NCBI GenBank assembly: GCA_017312345.1
Contig: BLAA01000001.1
Coordinates: forward strand, 2,542,001 to 2,606,000
Length of the DNA stretch: 64,000 nucleotides
Direction: 5' to 3'
Source: Candidatus Denitrolinea symbiosum
GTDB taxonomy: Bacteria > Chloroflexota > Anaerolineae > Anaerolineales > Villigracilaceae
The position numbers were made by a program, and so were the translations under genes. The notes beneath the pieces were generated by a model. That model was not told the DNA's origin, did no database searches, and was given only the letters and a program-made list of their open reading frames with translations. Shown piece by piece: positions 36,985 through 47,046 of this stretch. The first letter of the stretch is position 1; each line of letters begins with the position of its first letter.

Positions 36985-37662
36985 TTGACGGATCACAAAC
37001 CCGAGGCGTTCATTGCCCATTTCGAATCCCGCCTTCCCGCCGCGCTGCGGAAGACGCTGCGGCGGCTCGATTCTCCCTTTGCCATTCAGCAATACCTGGA
37101 CTCGATGCCCTATGTCGGCGAGGAGCGCGACCGATCTCCGTTGAACGTGATGCTCGACAATCAAAGTCACTGCCTCGACGGGGGATTCCTGGCCGCGCTC
37201 TGCCTGTGGCGGATCGGGTTCAAACCGCTCCTCATTGATATTGTGCCGTATCCCGGCGAGGACGATGACCACGTCCTGGCGCTGTATCAGATCGAGGGAC
37301 GCTGGGGCGCGCTGGCGAAGTCCAACTACGTCAACCTGGGATTCCGCGAACCCGTCTACAAGTCTCTGCGCGAACTGGCGATGACCTACTTCGAGCATTA
37401 CGTCAGCGTCACCCAGCGGAAGGTCTTGCGCGGCTACACGCGTCCGCTCGACGCGTCGCGCTATACCCGTCTCAACTGGGCGTGGGACGAGGAGGGCGCG
37501 AACGTCTTGTACTACAAACATTTCTACGGACGCCCGGCCGTCCCGCTTGTGACTCGCAGCATGGCCGCCCGGCTCAGCCGCGTTACGGATAGGAACTACG
37601 CCTCCGAGACTCTGTTCACCAATCTGGACGAGTCGTTTGGAAATCGTCCCGACAGCAAATAG
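36985..37662 (+). CDS. Transglutaminase-like protein of unknown function
   Basis: The protein of about 225 residues has a possible Cys-His-Asn/Asp triad in the order SHCLDGG, DDDHVLAL and KSNYVNLG, resembling the transglutaminase-like papain fold. No signal peptide is seen. GGAGG (36974-36978) directly touches the ATG at 36979, which is too close, but stands 6 nt from the in-frame TTG 36985, so TTG was taken as the start. It follows pepA by 14 bp and is probably co-transcribed. The family is not recognised with confidence. Confidence 0.7.
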   Translation: MTDHKPEAFIAHFESRLPAALRKTLRRLDSPFAIQQYLDSMPYVGEERDRSPLNVMLDNQSHCLDGGFLAALCLWRIGFKPLLIDIVPYPGEDDDHVLALYQIEGRWGALAKSNYVNLGFREPVYKSLRELAMTYFEHYVSVTQRKVLRGYTRPLDASRYTRLNWAWDEEGANVLYYKHFYGRPAVPLVTRSMAARLSRVTDRNYASETLFTNLDESFGNRPDSK

Positions 37663-37793
37663 CGGATCGTTTTTGGGCGTCCCGTTTCTTTTCCCTCTCT
37701 TGCCGCGTTCTTTACCATCTCTTTACGTTGACCTGCTATCCTTTGGGCGTAATCAGGAACAAAACCTGAAATTTCACTCGAAGGAGTATCAAC

Positions 37794-38276
37794 ATGAAAA
37801 AGACGCTTTTGATCGTCATGGTCGCGGTTTTGGCGCTCGGCGCCTTCGGCGTCGGCGCGGTGTCGGCGCAGGGCGGCAACCCGCCCGCGAATCCGTATGG
37901 CTACGGACGCGGCCCAGTGATGGGCGGCGGACGCGGCGGCTACGGTCCCATGCGCGATTACGTGGAAAAGGCCCTCGCCTCCAAACTTGGCCTGACCGAG
38001 GCGCAAGTGGAGCAGGAACTGACCGTCAAGCCGATGTACCAGGTCGCGCTCGACCACGGCGTGCAGCAGGCGGACCTCGCGGCCTTCATGGCGGACATCC
38101 ACAAGACGGCCTCCGCGGCCGCCGTCAAGGATGGCGTCATCACGCAGGCGCAGGCCGATGCCATGCTTCAGCGCATGGCGCAGACTGGCTTCAACTTCGG
38201 CAATTGCACGATGGGCGGCGGCTACGGACGCGGCGCCGGGATGATGGGTGGACGCTGGCAGAATCAGAATCCGTAA
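37794..38276 (+). CDS. Small secreted Gly-rich protein
   Basis: The 160-residue protein has a clear signal peptide (about 1-26, ending GVGAVSAQ). A Gly/Tyr/Arg-rich stretch follows, then a helical region (about 55-130; KLGLTEAQVEQEL, GVITQAQADAMLQRM) and a second Gly-rich, Met-containing tail. The helical part resembles small periplasmic proteins with repeated LTxAQ helices. GAAGGAG precedes the ATG. It is a single-gene unit with its own terminator at 38301-38339. The function is unknown; metal binding through Met/His is possible but not shown. Confidence 0.75.
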   Translation: MKKTLLIVMVAVLALGAFGVGAVSAQGGNPPANPYGYGRGPVMGGGRGGYGPMRDYVEKALASKLGLTEAQVEQELTVKPMYQVALDHGVQQADLAAFMADIHKTASAAAVKDGVITQAQADAMLQRMAQTGFNFGNCTMGGGYGRGAGMMGGRWQNQNP

Positions 38277-38300
38277 GCGGCCAGCAGCGCGCGCAACGGA

Positions 38301-38339
38301 GTCGGGTGGACGAGTTTCGTCCGCCCGACTTTTTGTTTT
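38301..38339 (+). terminator. Rho-independent terminator
   Basis: GTCGGGTGGACG (38301-38312) pairs with CGTCCGCCCGAC (38318-38329) with one T-G wobble and is followed by TTTTTG. It ends the small secreted protein gene. The following 250 bp (38340-38591) hold no gene; words like GGAACGCGATGAACGCGG at 38451-38468 are faintly repetitive. Confidence 0.88.
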
Positions 38340-38591
38340 GGCGGCCGCGGCGCGGGATTCAGATTCGCGTTGCAGGCGATTTTCCGACCTGCTTCGCTGG
38401 GGTTTGCAACGGAGGTATACTTTATTTCCCGGTCCCCTGGCGCTTTGGGATGGAACGCGATGAACGCGGATCGGCGCGGTCACGTTCTCGAATTGTACGA
38501 AGAAATGGCTCCTTGTTCCGCGCAGTCCGCGCCCTGTTTGTCAGGCGGCTGGTTTATTTTCACATTTCTACGTCAGCACAGGAGATTTATC

Positions 38592-39059
38592 ATGGAACAA
38601 CGTCTCGATTACAAACTTGCCTCGCCGCGCGCCTTTCAGTCCATGCTCCAGATGGAGCATGGAGTTCACAAAAGCGGATTGGAAGCATCGCTGCTGGAAC
38701 TGGTCAAGTCCCGCGCCTCGCAGATCAACGGCTGCGCCTGGTGCCTGGACATGCACACCAAAGACGCCCGCGCCCGCGGCGAGACCGAACAGCGTCTCTA
38801 CCTGCTTTCCGTCTGGCGCGAGTCGCCGTGTTACACGGAGCGCGAACGCGCCGCGCTGGCCTGGACGGAGGCGCTCACCCAGCTTTCCGCCACGCACGAC
38901 GTGCCGGATGAAGTGTACGAGCAGGCGCGCGCCCAATTCAGCGAAAAGGAGCTGGTGGATCTAACGCTGGCGATCATCGCCATCAACGGTTGGAATCGGC
39001 TCAACGTCGCCTTCCGCTCTACGGTCGGGGATTACGTCAGTCCGCATGCGGCGGAGTAG
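38592..39059 (+). CDS. AhpD/carboxymuconolactone decarboxylase-like protein
   Basis: The 155-residue protein has the AhpD-type motif INGCAWCLDMHTKDA with Cys48, Cys51 and His55, as in alkylhydroperoxidase D-like enzymes. These reduce peroxides with electrons from lipoyl or thioredoxin partners. The helical remainder (ERAALAWTEALTQLS, LVDLTLAIIAINGWNRLNVAF) fits the CMD fold. ATG 38592 lies 6 nt after AGGAGA; the frame is open upstream but without a better start. The gene stands alone. Confidence 0.88.
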   Translation: MEQRLDYKLASPRAFQSMLQMEHGVHKSGLEASLLELVKSRASQINGCAWCLDMHTKDARARGETEQRLYLLSVWRESPCYTERERAALAWTEALTQLSATHDVPDEVYEQARAQFSEKELVDLTLAIIAINGWNRLNVAFRSTVGDYVSPHAAE

Positions 39060-39238
39060 CGGCGCGGGATGCGGGCCGGCGCCTTCCGCGCGGCCCGCAT
39101 CCGCATTGATCGCCGCGGACGTCGGCCAAGTTCAACCGTGTTATAATTTTTTGCATCGAAAACGAAGCAGGGGCCCCTTCCGTCATCCTCGATCCGATCC
39201 CGACGGAGGCGACGGCCTCTGCGCTTGCGGAACAGCTC

Positions 39239-41218
39239 ATGGATAATCGAAAAAGCGATTTTATCGCGGCGCTAAATCTTGTCCGTCGCATTTCGGCGCT
39301 TGTGGGAATTGTTCTGATTGCGGCGGGAGAATTTATGATGGTTGCCGCTCCCGTAGTCGACCATAAAACTCCAACCGGCCTCTGGATCTCGATTTTGGGG
39401 ATTCTGATTTTGCTGGCGGCGTTGTTTCTTAAGACCAGTCCCGCGGCGGAGACGAAACTTTCCCAATTTAAAATGACCCGGAAAGCTTTTGGGCTCCTTC
39501 TATCGCTACTCCTGTGCGGATTGACGATCTTTGCGTTTGTGCTGTTCCGAAAATACGGCAATCAAAATTTTATCCCCGTTATTTTGACCTGGCTTGCCAG
39601 CGGCCTCATGTACCTTCTCGCTTTCGGGGACATGCGCTTATCCGGCTTGGACCTTCGCTCCTGGTTGAAAAAATACAGGATCGAACTTATCCTGCTCGGC
39701 CTGGCCGTCGTGATTGGCGCCGTTTTGCGGTTTTACCAATTGGGGGACGTTCCCGGGGTGATCGACGGCGACGAGGGCTTGATCGGGTTGAACGCGCAAT
39801 TGACCGCGGATGGAGACCTGTCCAGCCCCTTCTCATTATGGGAAAACTTCGGCTCCCTGTATCTTCAGCTGGTCAATTGGATGTTCGGTCTGTTTGGGGC
39901 GTCCGCGTTCTCGCTCCGCATTTTGCCCGCGATCAGCGGAACGCTGGCGATCCCGGCGTTGTATTTGCTGGCGCGGCAGATTGCCGGTCCCCGCATCGCG
40001 GTCATCGCGGCATTTCTTCTCTCCGCCTCTCACGCGCACATCCACTTTAGCCACATTGGGTCGGTGGGATACATTCACGATACCTGGATCATCCCGCTGG
40101 AATTATATTTTCTACTGCGCGGCATCGAGAAACGCAATTCTTTTCTGATGGCCGCCGGCGGCCTTTTGCTGGCTTTCCACTACAGGCTGTATCTGACCTC
40201 TCAATTCGTCACTGGCCTGGTCGCTCTCTACATGTTGTTCCTGTTTCTGTGGCATCGGCCGCGGTTTAAGGCTGCCTGGAAACAGATGTTAACGTTCTGG
40301 GGTGGCTTTCTTGTGATGATGGCGCCTCAAATGCGCTATATCATCCGCAACCCCAATGAAATGGTGAACCGTCTCATGCAGGACGGCACCTTCCAATCCG
40401 GCTGGCTCCAGCAAAGGATGGCGGACACCGGGCAGTCGGCTTTCCAGATCCTCGCCGACCGCGTGCTGCATTCTTTCCTGTCCCTGATCTACTATCCCGC
40501 CATTGATTTTTACGGCGCAAACTTCCCGTTGCTGAGCGTTTTTTCGGCGATCTTCTTTCTGATCGGCCTCGGACTGATCCTCAACCGCGTCAAGTCTCCG
40601 TCGTATCTGCTGTTGAACTGGTATTTCTGGGCCGGCACCTTTTCCATTGGACTGTTTTCCATCCCCGCCAGCGCTGATTCCTACCGGATGCTCATCGTCC
40701 TGCCCGCCGCGTTCGTGATCGCAGCCATCGGCATAGACAAACTTCTGGAAGTGGCCGGCTTCCAGTGGGAGACGCTGCCGCGGTCCTATGCGGTCGCGGC
40801 TGTCGTGATCCTCGCGGGGACGTCCTTCCTGAATGTCCGTATATATTATTCGGATTTTGCCGGCAAATGTCGTTACGGCGGGAACCTCGAAGGAAGATTC
40901 GCCTCCTATCTTGGCAGTTACGTCAGGACGGTTGACGAGAATTCCGACGTTTATCTCTTGAGCGACGCCATCTATTTCTATGGCTCGCATGGCTCGACGG
41001 ATTTTTTGAGCGGCCGAAGGAAAATCGTCAATTACAGCGAGCCAATGGACGCTTATCGCGTGCAATATGGCGAGACCCTCATCGCCAGCCCCAACCGGAT
41101 AGACGAGTTGCTTGCCTGGGCCTCTATCCATCGCGGCGGCCAGCTGACCACCATCCGGGATTGCCAAAACGTGATCCTGGTCGCATACAAACTGCCCGAG
41201 AAACTCTTTGAACCCTGA
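39239..41218 (+). CDS. GT39-like membrane glycosyltransferase
   Basis: The 659-residue protein has about twelve helices. Its first large outer loop has GVIDGDEGLIGLNAQ, the acidic motif expected in GT-C/GT39 (dolichyl-phosphate-mannose-protein mannosyltransferase-like) enzymes. A C-terminal soluble part follows. It would transfer a sugar from a polyprenyl phosphate on the outer side of the membrane. A TATAAT box lies at 39142-39147 without a clear -35 box. It opens a cluster of glycan genes and overlaps the next gene by 11 bp. Confidence 0.78.
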   Translation: MDNRKSDFIAALNLVRRISALVGIVLIAAGEFMMVAAPVVDHKTPTGLWISILGILILLAALFLKTSPAAETKLSQFKMTRKAFGLLLSLLLCGLTIFAFVLFRKYGNQNFIPVILTWLASGLMYLLAFGDMRLSGLDLRSWLKKYRIELILLGLAVVIGAVLRFYQLGDVPGVIDGDEGLIGLNAQLTADGDLSSPFSLWENFGSLYLQLVNWMFGLFGASAFSLRILPAISGTLAIPALYLLARQIAGPRIAVIAAFLLSASHAHIHFSHIGSVGYIHDTWIIPLELYFLLRGIEKRNSFLMAAGGLLLAFHYRLYLTSQFVTGLVALYMLFLFLWHRPRFKAAWKQMLTFWGGFLVMMAPQMRYIIRNPNEMVNRLMQDGTFQSGWLQQRMADTGQSAFQILADRVLHSFLSLIYYPAIDFYGANFPLLSVFSAIFFLIGLGLILNRVKSPSYLLLNWYFWAGTFSIGLFSIPASADSYRMLIVLPAAFVIAAIGIDKLLEVAGFQWETLPRSYAVAAVVILAGTSFLNVRIYYSDFAGKCRYGGNLEGRFASYLGSYVRTVDENSDVYLLSDAIYFYGSHGSTDFLSGRRKIVNYSEPMDAYRVQYGETLIASPNRIDELLAWASIHRGGQLTTIRDCQNVILVAYKLPEKLFEP

Positions 41219-41951
41219 AGAATATGAACTCATGTACCGGGTGGAAGACGCCCATTGGTGGTATCGGGGGATGCAGGTCCTCACGGAGACCCTGCTGGAC
41301 CGCTGGCCGACTCGGGCGGCGCGGAACCTCATTCTGGACGCGGGATGCGGTACGGGCTCCGCGCTGACCGGGTACCTGTCCCGCCGCGGCGACGCGGTCG
41401 GCGTGGACCTTTCCCCGCTCGCGACGGGCTTCTCCCGGCGACGCGGCGCGCGGCGCCTGGCGCAGGCCTCGGTCCTCGCCCTTCCGTTTGCGGCCTCCAC
41501 ATTCGACCTGGTCGTCAGTCTTGATGTCTTGTACGAGGCCTCGGTCCCCGACGACCGGCTTGCCGTGCGCGAATTCGTTCGCACGTTGAAGCCGGGCGGC
41601 GTCCTGTTGATGCGCCTCCCCGCCTACGACTGGCTGCGAGGCCGTCACGACAGGGTCGTCCACACCGCGCGGCGATACCGCCGAAGCCAGGTCATTGCGA
41701 TGCTGCGTGAAAGCGGGCTGGCTGTGGACTTCGCCTCTTACGCCAATATGTTCCTGTTTCCCTTTGCGCTGATAAAGCGCTCGTTTGAGAAGATGTCCGC
41801 AGGCTCGCGCCCAGCTTCCGATTTGGAATTTTCCCTCGGAGCGTTGAACCATTTGCTTCAATGGATTCTTTCCGCCGAAGCCGCCCTCATTTCCCGATTT
41901 CCCCTGCCCTTTGGCTTAAGCGTGTTTGCCGTTGCCCGCAAGCGCCCCTGA
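41208..41951 (+). CDS. SAM-dependent methyltransferase
   Basis: The 247-residue class I methyltransferase has motif I LILDAGCGTGSAL (about 43-54), an acidic residue in GVDLSPL, and FDLVVSLDVLYEASVPDD. The start is TTG 41208 inside the end of the upstream gene; the N-terminus MNPEEYELMYRVEDAHWWYRGM is typical of this branch, which supports that start. It probably methylates a sugar or lipid intermediate of the surrounding glycan cluster; the substrate is unknown. Confidence 0.85.
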   Translation: MNPEEYELMYRVEDAHWWYRGMQVLTETLLDRWPTRAARNLILDAGCGTGSALTGYLSRRGDAVGVDLSPLATGFSRRRGARRLAQASVLALPFAASTFDLVVSLDVLYEASVPDDRLAVREFVRTLKPGGVLLMRLPAYDWLRGRHDRVVHTARRYRRSQVIAMLRESGLAVDFASYANMFLFPFALIKRSFEKMSAGSRPASDLEFSLGALNHLLQWILSAEAALISRFPLPFGLSVFAVARKRP

Positions 41952-41954
41952 CGC

Positions 41955-42701
41955 ATGATGGACCCGCCCCGAAAAATATCCAGCGTTAGCGCAGTCTTTC
42001 CCGCCTATAACGACGGCGGCACCATCGCCAGCATGGTTTTGACCGCCCTGATTGCCCTGCCGCAAGTCACGGACGATTTCGAAGTTATCGTGACCGACGA
42101 CGGCAGCAGCGATTACACGCTTGACGTTTTGCGGAAAATGGAAGGTTTCATCCCGCAGTTGCGCGTCTTCCGCCATCCGCGGAACATCGGCTACGGCGCC
42201 GCGCTCCAGACCGGCTTCAACGCCGCCGTCAAAGACTGGGTCTTCTACACCGACGGCGACGCGCAATACAACCCGCTGGAATTGACGAATCTTATCGCGG
42301 CCCTCACGGACGACGTGGACATCGTCAACGGCTACAAGATCTCCCGCAACGATCCGCTCCATCGAAAGGTGATCGGGCGCATTTATCATCACCTGGTCAG
42401 TTTCATTTTCGGCATTCGCCTGCGCGACGTGGATTGCGACTTCCGCCTCATCCGCCGCCGCGTTCTCATGGAGGCGAACCTGGAAAGCCGTAACGGCGCG
42501 ATCTGTCTGGAACTGGTCAAAAAGTTGCAGGATCGGGGCTGCGGTTTTGTCGAGGTACCCGTGCGCCATTTCCATCGTCAATACGGGCGCTCGCAATTTT
42601 TCAACTTCAGAAGAATCTTCCGGGTGATTCGCCAGTTATTCATCCTCTACTGGAGGCTGGCGATCAAAAAAGAACACTTGAAAGAAAATGATACGTCGTG
42701 A
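41955..42701 (+). CDS. Family 2 glycosyltransferase (polyprenyl-phosphate type)
   Basis: The 248-residue GT-A enzyme has VSAVFPAYNDGGTI at the N-terminus, VIVTDDGSSDYTLD, and the metal site YTDGDAQYNP. The region QYGRSQFFNFRRIFRVIRQL matches dolichyl-phosphate mannose synthase-like proteins. It lacks membrane anchors of its own. It may make the polyprenyl-phosphate sugar used by the GT39-like enzyme. It starts 3 bp after the methyltransferase and overlaps the epimerase gene by 14 bp. Confidence 0.88.
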   Translation: MMDPPRKISSVSAVFPAYNDGGTIASMVLTALIALPQVTDDFEVIVTDDGSSDYTLDVLRKMEGFIPQLRVFRHPRNIGYGAALQTGFNAAVKDWVFYTDGDAQYNPLELTNLIAALTDDVDIVNGYKISRNDPLHRKVIGRIYHHLVSFIFGIRLRDVDCDFRLIRRRVLMEANLESRNGAICLELVKKLQDRGCGFVEVPVRHFHRQYGRSQFFNFRRIFRVIRQLFILYWRLAIKKEHLKENDTS

Positions 42702-43686
42702 AATTCAGGAAGCGTTTAACGGAAAACGGGCGCTGGTCACCGGCGGCTGCGGGTTTGTCGGCAGCGCTTTGACGCGCGCCCTCCTGGACGCGCAGGCCGA
42801 CGTGCATGTGGCGGACGCCATGCTGCCGGGGACGGGCGCGAATCCGTTCAACCTCGCGGACGTGGGCGCGCGCATTGCCTTCACCCAGGCCGACATGCGC
42901 GACGACGCGGCGATGAAACGCCTGCTTCACGACAAAGACTTTGTGTTCAACCTGGCCGGGCTGTCCAGTCACGTCGGCGGGATGCGCGACCCGGCTGGCG
43001 ATCTCGAAGTGAACGCCCTCGCCCAGCTCCGGCTCCTCGAAGCCTGCCGCGCCGTCAACCCCGGCGCCAGGATCGTCTTTGCCGGCACGCGCCAGGTCTA
43101 CGGACGCGCGGCGCGTCTGCCGGTCGCGGAAACGGCCCCCGTCTCCCCGGTGGACTACAACGGCGTAAGCAAACTGGCCGGCGAACTCTACCATTTTCTC
43201 GCCCATCGCATTTACGGCCTCTGGACAACCACGCTGCGGATGACCAACACCTACGGGCCGCGCATGCGGGCGCGGGACGCCCGCCAGACGTTCCTTGGTC
43301 ACTGGCTGCGCCTCCTCCTGACTGGCAGGCGCATCCCCATTTTTGGACGCGGCGACCAGCTCCGCGATTTTAATTACGTGGAGGATGTGGCAGACGCGTT
43401 TCTGCTTTGCGCTTCCAACCCCGTCGCAAAAGGAAAAACCTACAACCTCGGCGCGGCTCCGATCCGCCTGACGGAACTGGCCGAATTGCTGATAGCCCTG
43501 AATGGAGGCGGCTCCTACTCTCTGATCCCCTTTCCCCCGGAGCGGGCGGCCATCGAAATCGGGAATTACGCCGGGGACTACTCCCTCATCCAAAAGGAAC
43601 TAGGCTGGGAACCCTCGGTCTCCCTCGCAGATGGGCTGAGCCGCAGCCTTGAATTCTACCGCGCCAACCAGGCGCATTATTGGTGA
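42688..43686 (+). CDS. NAD-dependent sugar epimerase/dehydratase
   Basis: The 332-residue extended short-chain dehydrogenase has the nucleotide motif TGGCGFVGS (about 18-26), the catalytic YNGVSK (Tyr-x3-Lys), and TNTYGPRMR, which is typical of nucleotide-sugar enzymes. It modifies an NDP-sugar in the cytoplasm. The neighbours, an aminotransferase and glycosyltransferases, suggest a deoxy- or amino-sugar. The exact reaction cannot be read from the sequence. Confidence 0.88.
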   Translation: MIRREIQEAFNGKRALVTGGCGFVGSALTRALLDAQADVHVADAMLPGTGANPFNLADVGARIAFTQADMRDDAAMKRLLHDKDFVFNLAGLSSHVGGMRDPAGDLEVNALAQLRLLEACRAVNPGARIVFAGTRQVYGRAARLPVAETAPVSPVDYNGVSKLAGELYHFLAHRIYGLWTTTLRMTNTYGPRMRARDARQTFLGHWLRLLLTGRRIPIFGRGDQLRDFNYVEDVADAFLLCASNPVAKGKTYNLGAAPIRLTELAELLIALNGGGSYSLIPFPPERAAIEIGNYAGDYSLIQKELGWEPSVSLADGLSRSLEFYRANQAHYW

Positions 43687-43687
43687 C

Positions 43688-44797
<1,110 letters not shown>

Positions 44798-44815
44798 ATT
44801 GGATTGCCATCCTGA

Positions 44816-44845
44816 TTTACGCGTATGTTTTGCAGCAGTTATAAT
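44816..44845 (+). promoter_or_regulatory. Candidate promoter before the membrane protein at 44875
   Basis: TTTACG (44816-44821) and a perfect TATAAT (44840-44845) are 18 nt apart. Transcription would begin near 44852, about 23 nt before the start codon. Confidence 0.55.
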
Positions 44846-44874
44846 TCCTTCGTTTCACCATGCGGAGTCGTTGA

Positions 44875-46194
44875 ATGTCATCCGAAACCAAATCCATCCT
44901 CCTGTTTCTACTTTCCGCCATCCTTCTCTTCCTCGGCTTCGACCGCAACTTCCTGCGCCTCGTCCCGGCAAAGGCTTTTGCCGACTTCGACAAGGGAAGC
45001 GAGAGCCTCGTCATCGGCCGCCTCGTCTGGACGCGCCAGCATGGCTTCTTCGTCGACGGCGCGTTGCTCGGCACGGGCGACGCGCCCACGCCTTTCCTCG
45101 GCGACGCGGGACGCGACCGTCAGTATGAAACTTATCTCGCTGACGGCGAATTTCAAACCTATGCGGTCTATAAATCCCAAAGCGGCGGACAAGCCTGGCT
45201 CTTCAGCGCGCTCGATTCGCTCAGCCCGTTTTCCGCGTCCACAAACCTCCGTCTCTTCCGCGCCCTGACCGCGGCTCTCTTCGCGCTCACGCTTGCCGCG
45301 CTCATTCTTTGGTTCCATGGTCAATTCGGATTCGTCCCTGCGCTCTTTGTCCTCTTCACCAGCCTCATTTCCTATTGGTTGACGATCTATGGTCGTAACC
45401 TTTTCTACTTTGTTTGGGACTGTTTCCTCCCGATGGTCGCCGCTCTCTTTCTGCTCGACTCTGAATCCCGCCGCGCTTCGTGGAGCGGCCCCCGCTTCTA
45501 TCTGACCGTCGGCCTGCTCCTCTTTCTCAAAGGCTTCCTCAGCGGGTACGACTTCCTCCTCCCCCCTATGGGGATGGTCGCCGTCGCGCTCGTTTACTAC
45601 GCCCTCAAAGATAAATGGGGATTCTGGAAATTTACGCGTCGCCTCTTGCTGACGGGACTCGCCTGCGCGGTCGGGATTACCGCCTCGTTTGGGCTTCTCG
45701 CCGCGCAGATCGGCTCGGTGACCGGCCGATTCTCGGACGGCATCCTCCACATCGTCAACACCATGGGACGGCGGACATTCGGCACGCCGCTCGATCCGTC
45801 TCAATCCGATTTATACGCGCAGGGACAACATGCCAATCTGCTTCAAGTCATCTCCCTCCAATTGAACAAGACCGCTCTCTTTGCCGGCATCAGCTTTCTC
45901 CGCATATTCATTGTTTTCGCGGTCGCCACAGTCATCGTGGCGCTTATCCTTTACTTCCGCCGCGCTAAACTGGGGGATGTCTCCGCCATCCACGCTTTGC
46001 TTATTACCGCCTGGGTTTCGTTCGCCTCGCCGTTTGCCTGGCTGGTCATCTTCAAAGCGCACGCCTACTATCATCCCTTCACCACGCCCATCATCTGGCA
46101 CATGCCGACTATGTTCTTCGGCTATGCTGTGTGCGGACTTCTCCTTGTTCTCCCGTTCCGCAATAAAAAAGAATCAGGAAGTTCAGCTTCCTGA
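44875..46194 (+). CDS. Polytopic membrane protein, GT-C-like
   Basis: The 439-residue protein has about ten hydrophobic helices, beginning ILLFLLSAILLFLGF. A large outer loop lies between the first and second helix. The next helices have YWLTIYGRNLFYFVWDCFLPM. The outline resembles GT-C glycosyltransferases, but I see no classical DD/DE pair in the first loop, although FADFDKGSE is acidic. It follows the glycan cluster and has its own likely promoter. I cannot give a specific function. The stop codon lies inside the hairpin at 46171-46197. Confidence 0.65.
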   Translation: MSSETKSILLFLLSAILLFLGFDRNFLRLVPAKAFADFDKGSESLVIGRLVWTRQHGFFVDGALLGTGDAPTPFLGDAGRDRQYETYLADGEFQTYAVYKSQSGGQAWLFSALDSLSPFSASTNLRLFRALTAALFALTLAALILWFHGQFGFVPALFVLFTSLISYWLTIYGRNLFYFVWDCFLPMVAALFLLDSESRRASWSGPRFYLTVGLLLFLKGFLSGYDFLLPPMGMVAVALVYYALKDKWGFWKFTRRLLLTGLACAVGITASFGLLAAQIGSVTGRFSDGILHIVNTMGRRTFGTPLDPSQSDLYAQGQHANLLQVISLQLNKTALFAGISFLRIFIVFAVATVIVALILYFRRAKLGDVSAIHALLITAWVSFASPFAWLVIFKAHAYYHPFTTPIIWHMPTMFFGYAVCGLLLVLPFRNKKESGSSAS

Positions 46195-46197
46195 TTC
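46163..46197 (-). terminator. Terminator for the minus-strand M23 peptidase gene
   Basis: A perfect 11-bp stem, GAATCAGGAAG (46171-46181) with CTTCCTGATTC (46187-46197), is followed on the minus strand by TTTTTTATTG. It therefore works best for the M23 gene transcribed leftwards, about 115 nt after its stop. It overlaps the 3' end of the plus-strand membrane protein gene. Confidence 0.8.
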
Positions 46198-46280
46198 CCT
46201 GCTTCTACGGTTGCTCTTTTGCACAGGTTATGCCGACGTTGAGAGCGTCCCTTATGCAAAGGGAGAGATACGTTCTCTAA

Positions 46281-46295
46281 CGCGCTTTTGCAAGA
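46281..46295 (+). repeat. 15-bp inverted repeat, left copy
   Basis: CGCGCTTTTGCAAGA is the exact reverse complement of TCTTGCAAAAGCGCG at 48191-48205. The two copies enclose the divergent M23 peptidase and alpha/beta-hydrolase genes, 1.9 kb apart. Confidence 0.8.
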
Positions 46296-46313
46296 TGTCC
46301 GTATTGCTTTTCT

Positions 46314-46988
46314 CTATCCCGTCTTCACCTTCATGTTCGCCATGCCGCTAAACGTCGCCGCGCACCACTTGTCCTTGTCAATCTGGACCCACGCGCCCTC
46401 GGAATACAAAAGCGCCGACGTCACCACGGTTCCCTTCTTCAATCTATCCACGATGCTGTAGTGGATACCGGGACCGCTTCGCACGTTCAACTCCTCGGCT
46501 GTCACCTCGAACTTCATGGAGGGCAGCGCCACCGAACCGGGCATACCTGGGTCCGGCGCGGTCTGTCCTGCGAGATAAGGCAGGGGATCCATGTAGCCCT
46601 TATAAGCGTCGGTCTGATTCGAGCCGCGCAGCCCAAAGTGCAGGTGCGGACCGGTACTCGCTCCCGTGTTGTTGCTAAATCCGATCACCGCGCCCGCCTC
46701 CACGGTCTGTCCCGCCGACACGCTGGTTTGCATCAGGTGGGCGTAATACGTGTAGTAGACCGTCGCGCCGTCCGTGTGCTTCAATTTCACGTAATTTCCA
46801 TAGCCCCCATTTTCAAAAGAGACCTTGTCCACCGTGCCTTTGGCCGCCGCCTTTACCGGCGTGCCGTTCGAGACCCCGATATCCAGGCCGTTGTGCCCAG
46901 GAAAACCCCATTGAGCGTAGAGCGACGGATTCTCGCCGAACTTCTGTGTGATCGGCCCGCTGACCGGGTAGATAAGTGTGATTGCCAT
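46314..46988 (-). CDS. M23 metallopeptidase with C-terminal SH3-like domain
   Basis: The 224-residue protein has the M23 zinc site His32-x3-Asp36 (GHNGLDIG), His84 in YYAHL, and His115/His117 in GPHLHFG. A C-terminal bacterial SH3-like domain (about 155-224; ELNVRSGPGIHYS) follows. It cuts peptide bridges of peptidoglycan in the family. ATG 46988 lies behind GAGGAG; the frame is open upstream to 47192 but without a site. No signal peptide is visible at the chosen start, which is unusual for a cell-wall hydrolase unless it is released by lysis or an unusual route. Confidence 0.87.
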   Translation of the reverse strand: MAITLIYPVSGPITQKFGENPSLYAQWGFPGHNGLDIGVSNGTPVKAAAKGTVDKVSFENGGYGNYVKLKHTDGATVYYTYYAHLMQTSVSAGQTVEAGAVIGFSNNTGASTGPHLHFGLRGSNQTDAYKGYMDPLPYLAGQTAPDPGMPGSVALPSMKFEVTAEELNVRSGPGIHYSIVDRLKKGTVVTSALLYSEGAWVQIDKDKWCAATFSGMANMKVKTG

Positions 46989-47046
46989 GGAAGACTCCTC
47001 TCTGGGTTGAATGACGCAACTATAGCACAATGTATAATGACGGACA

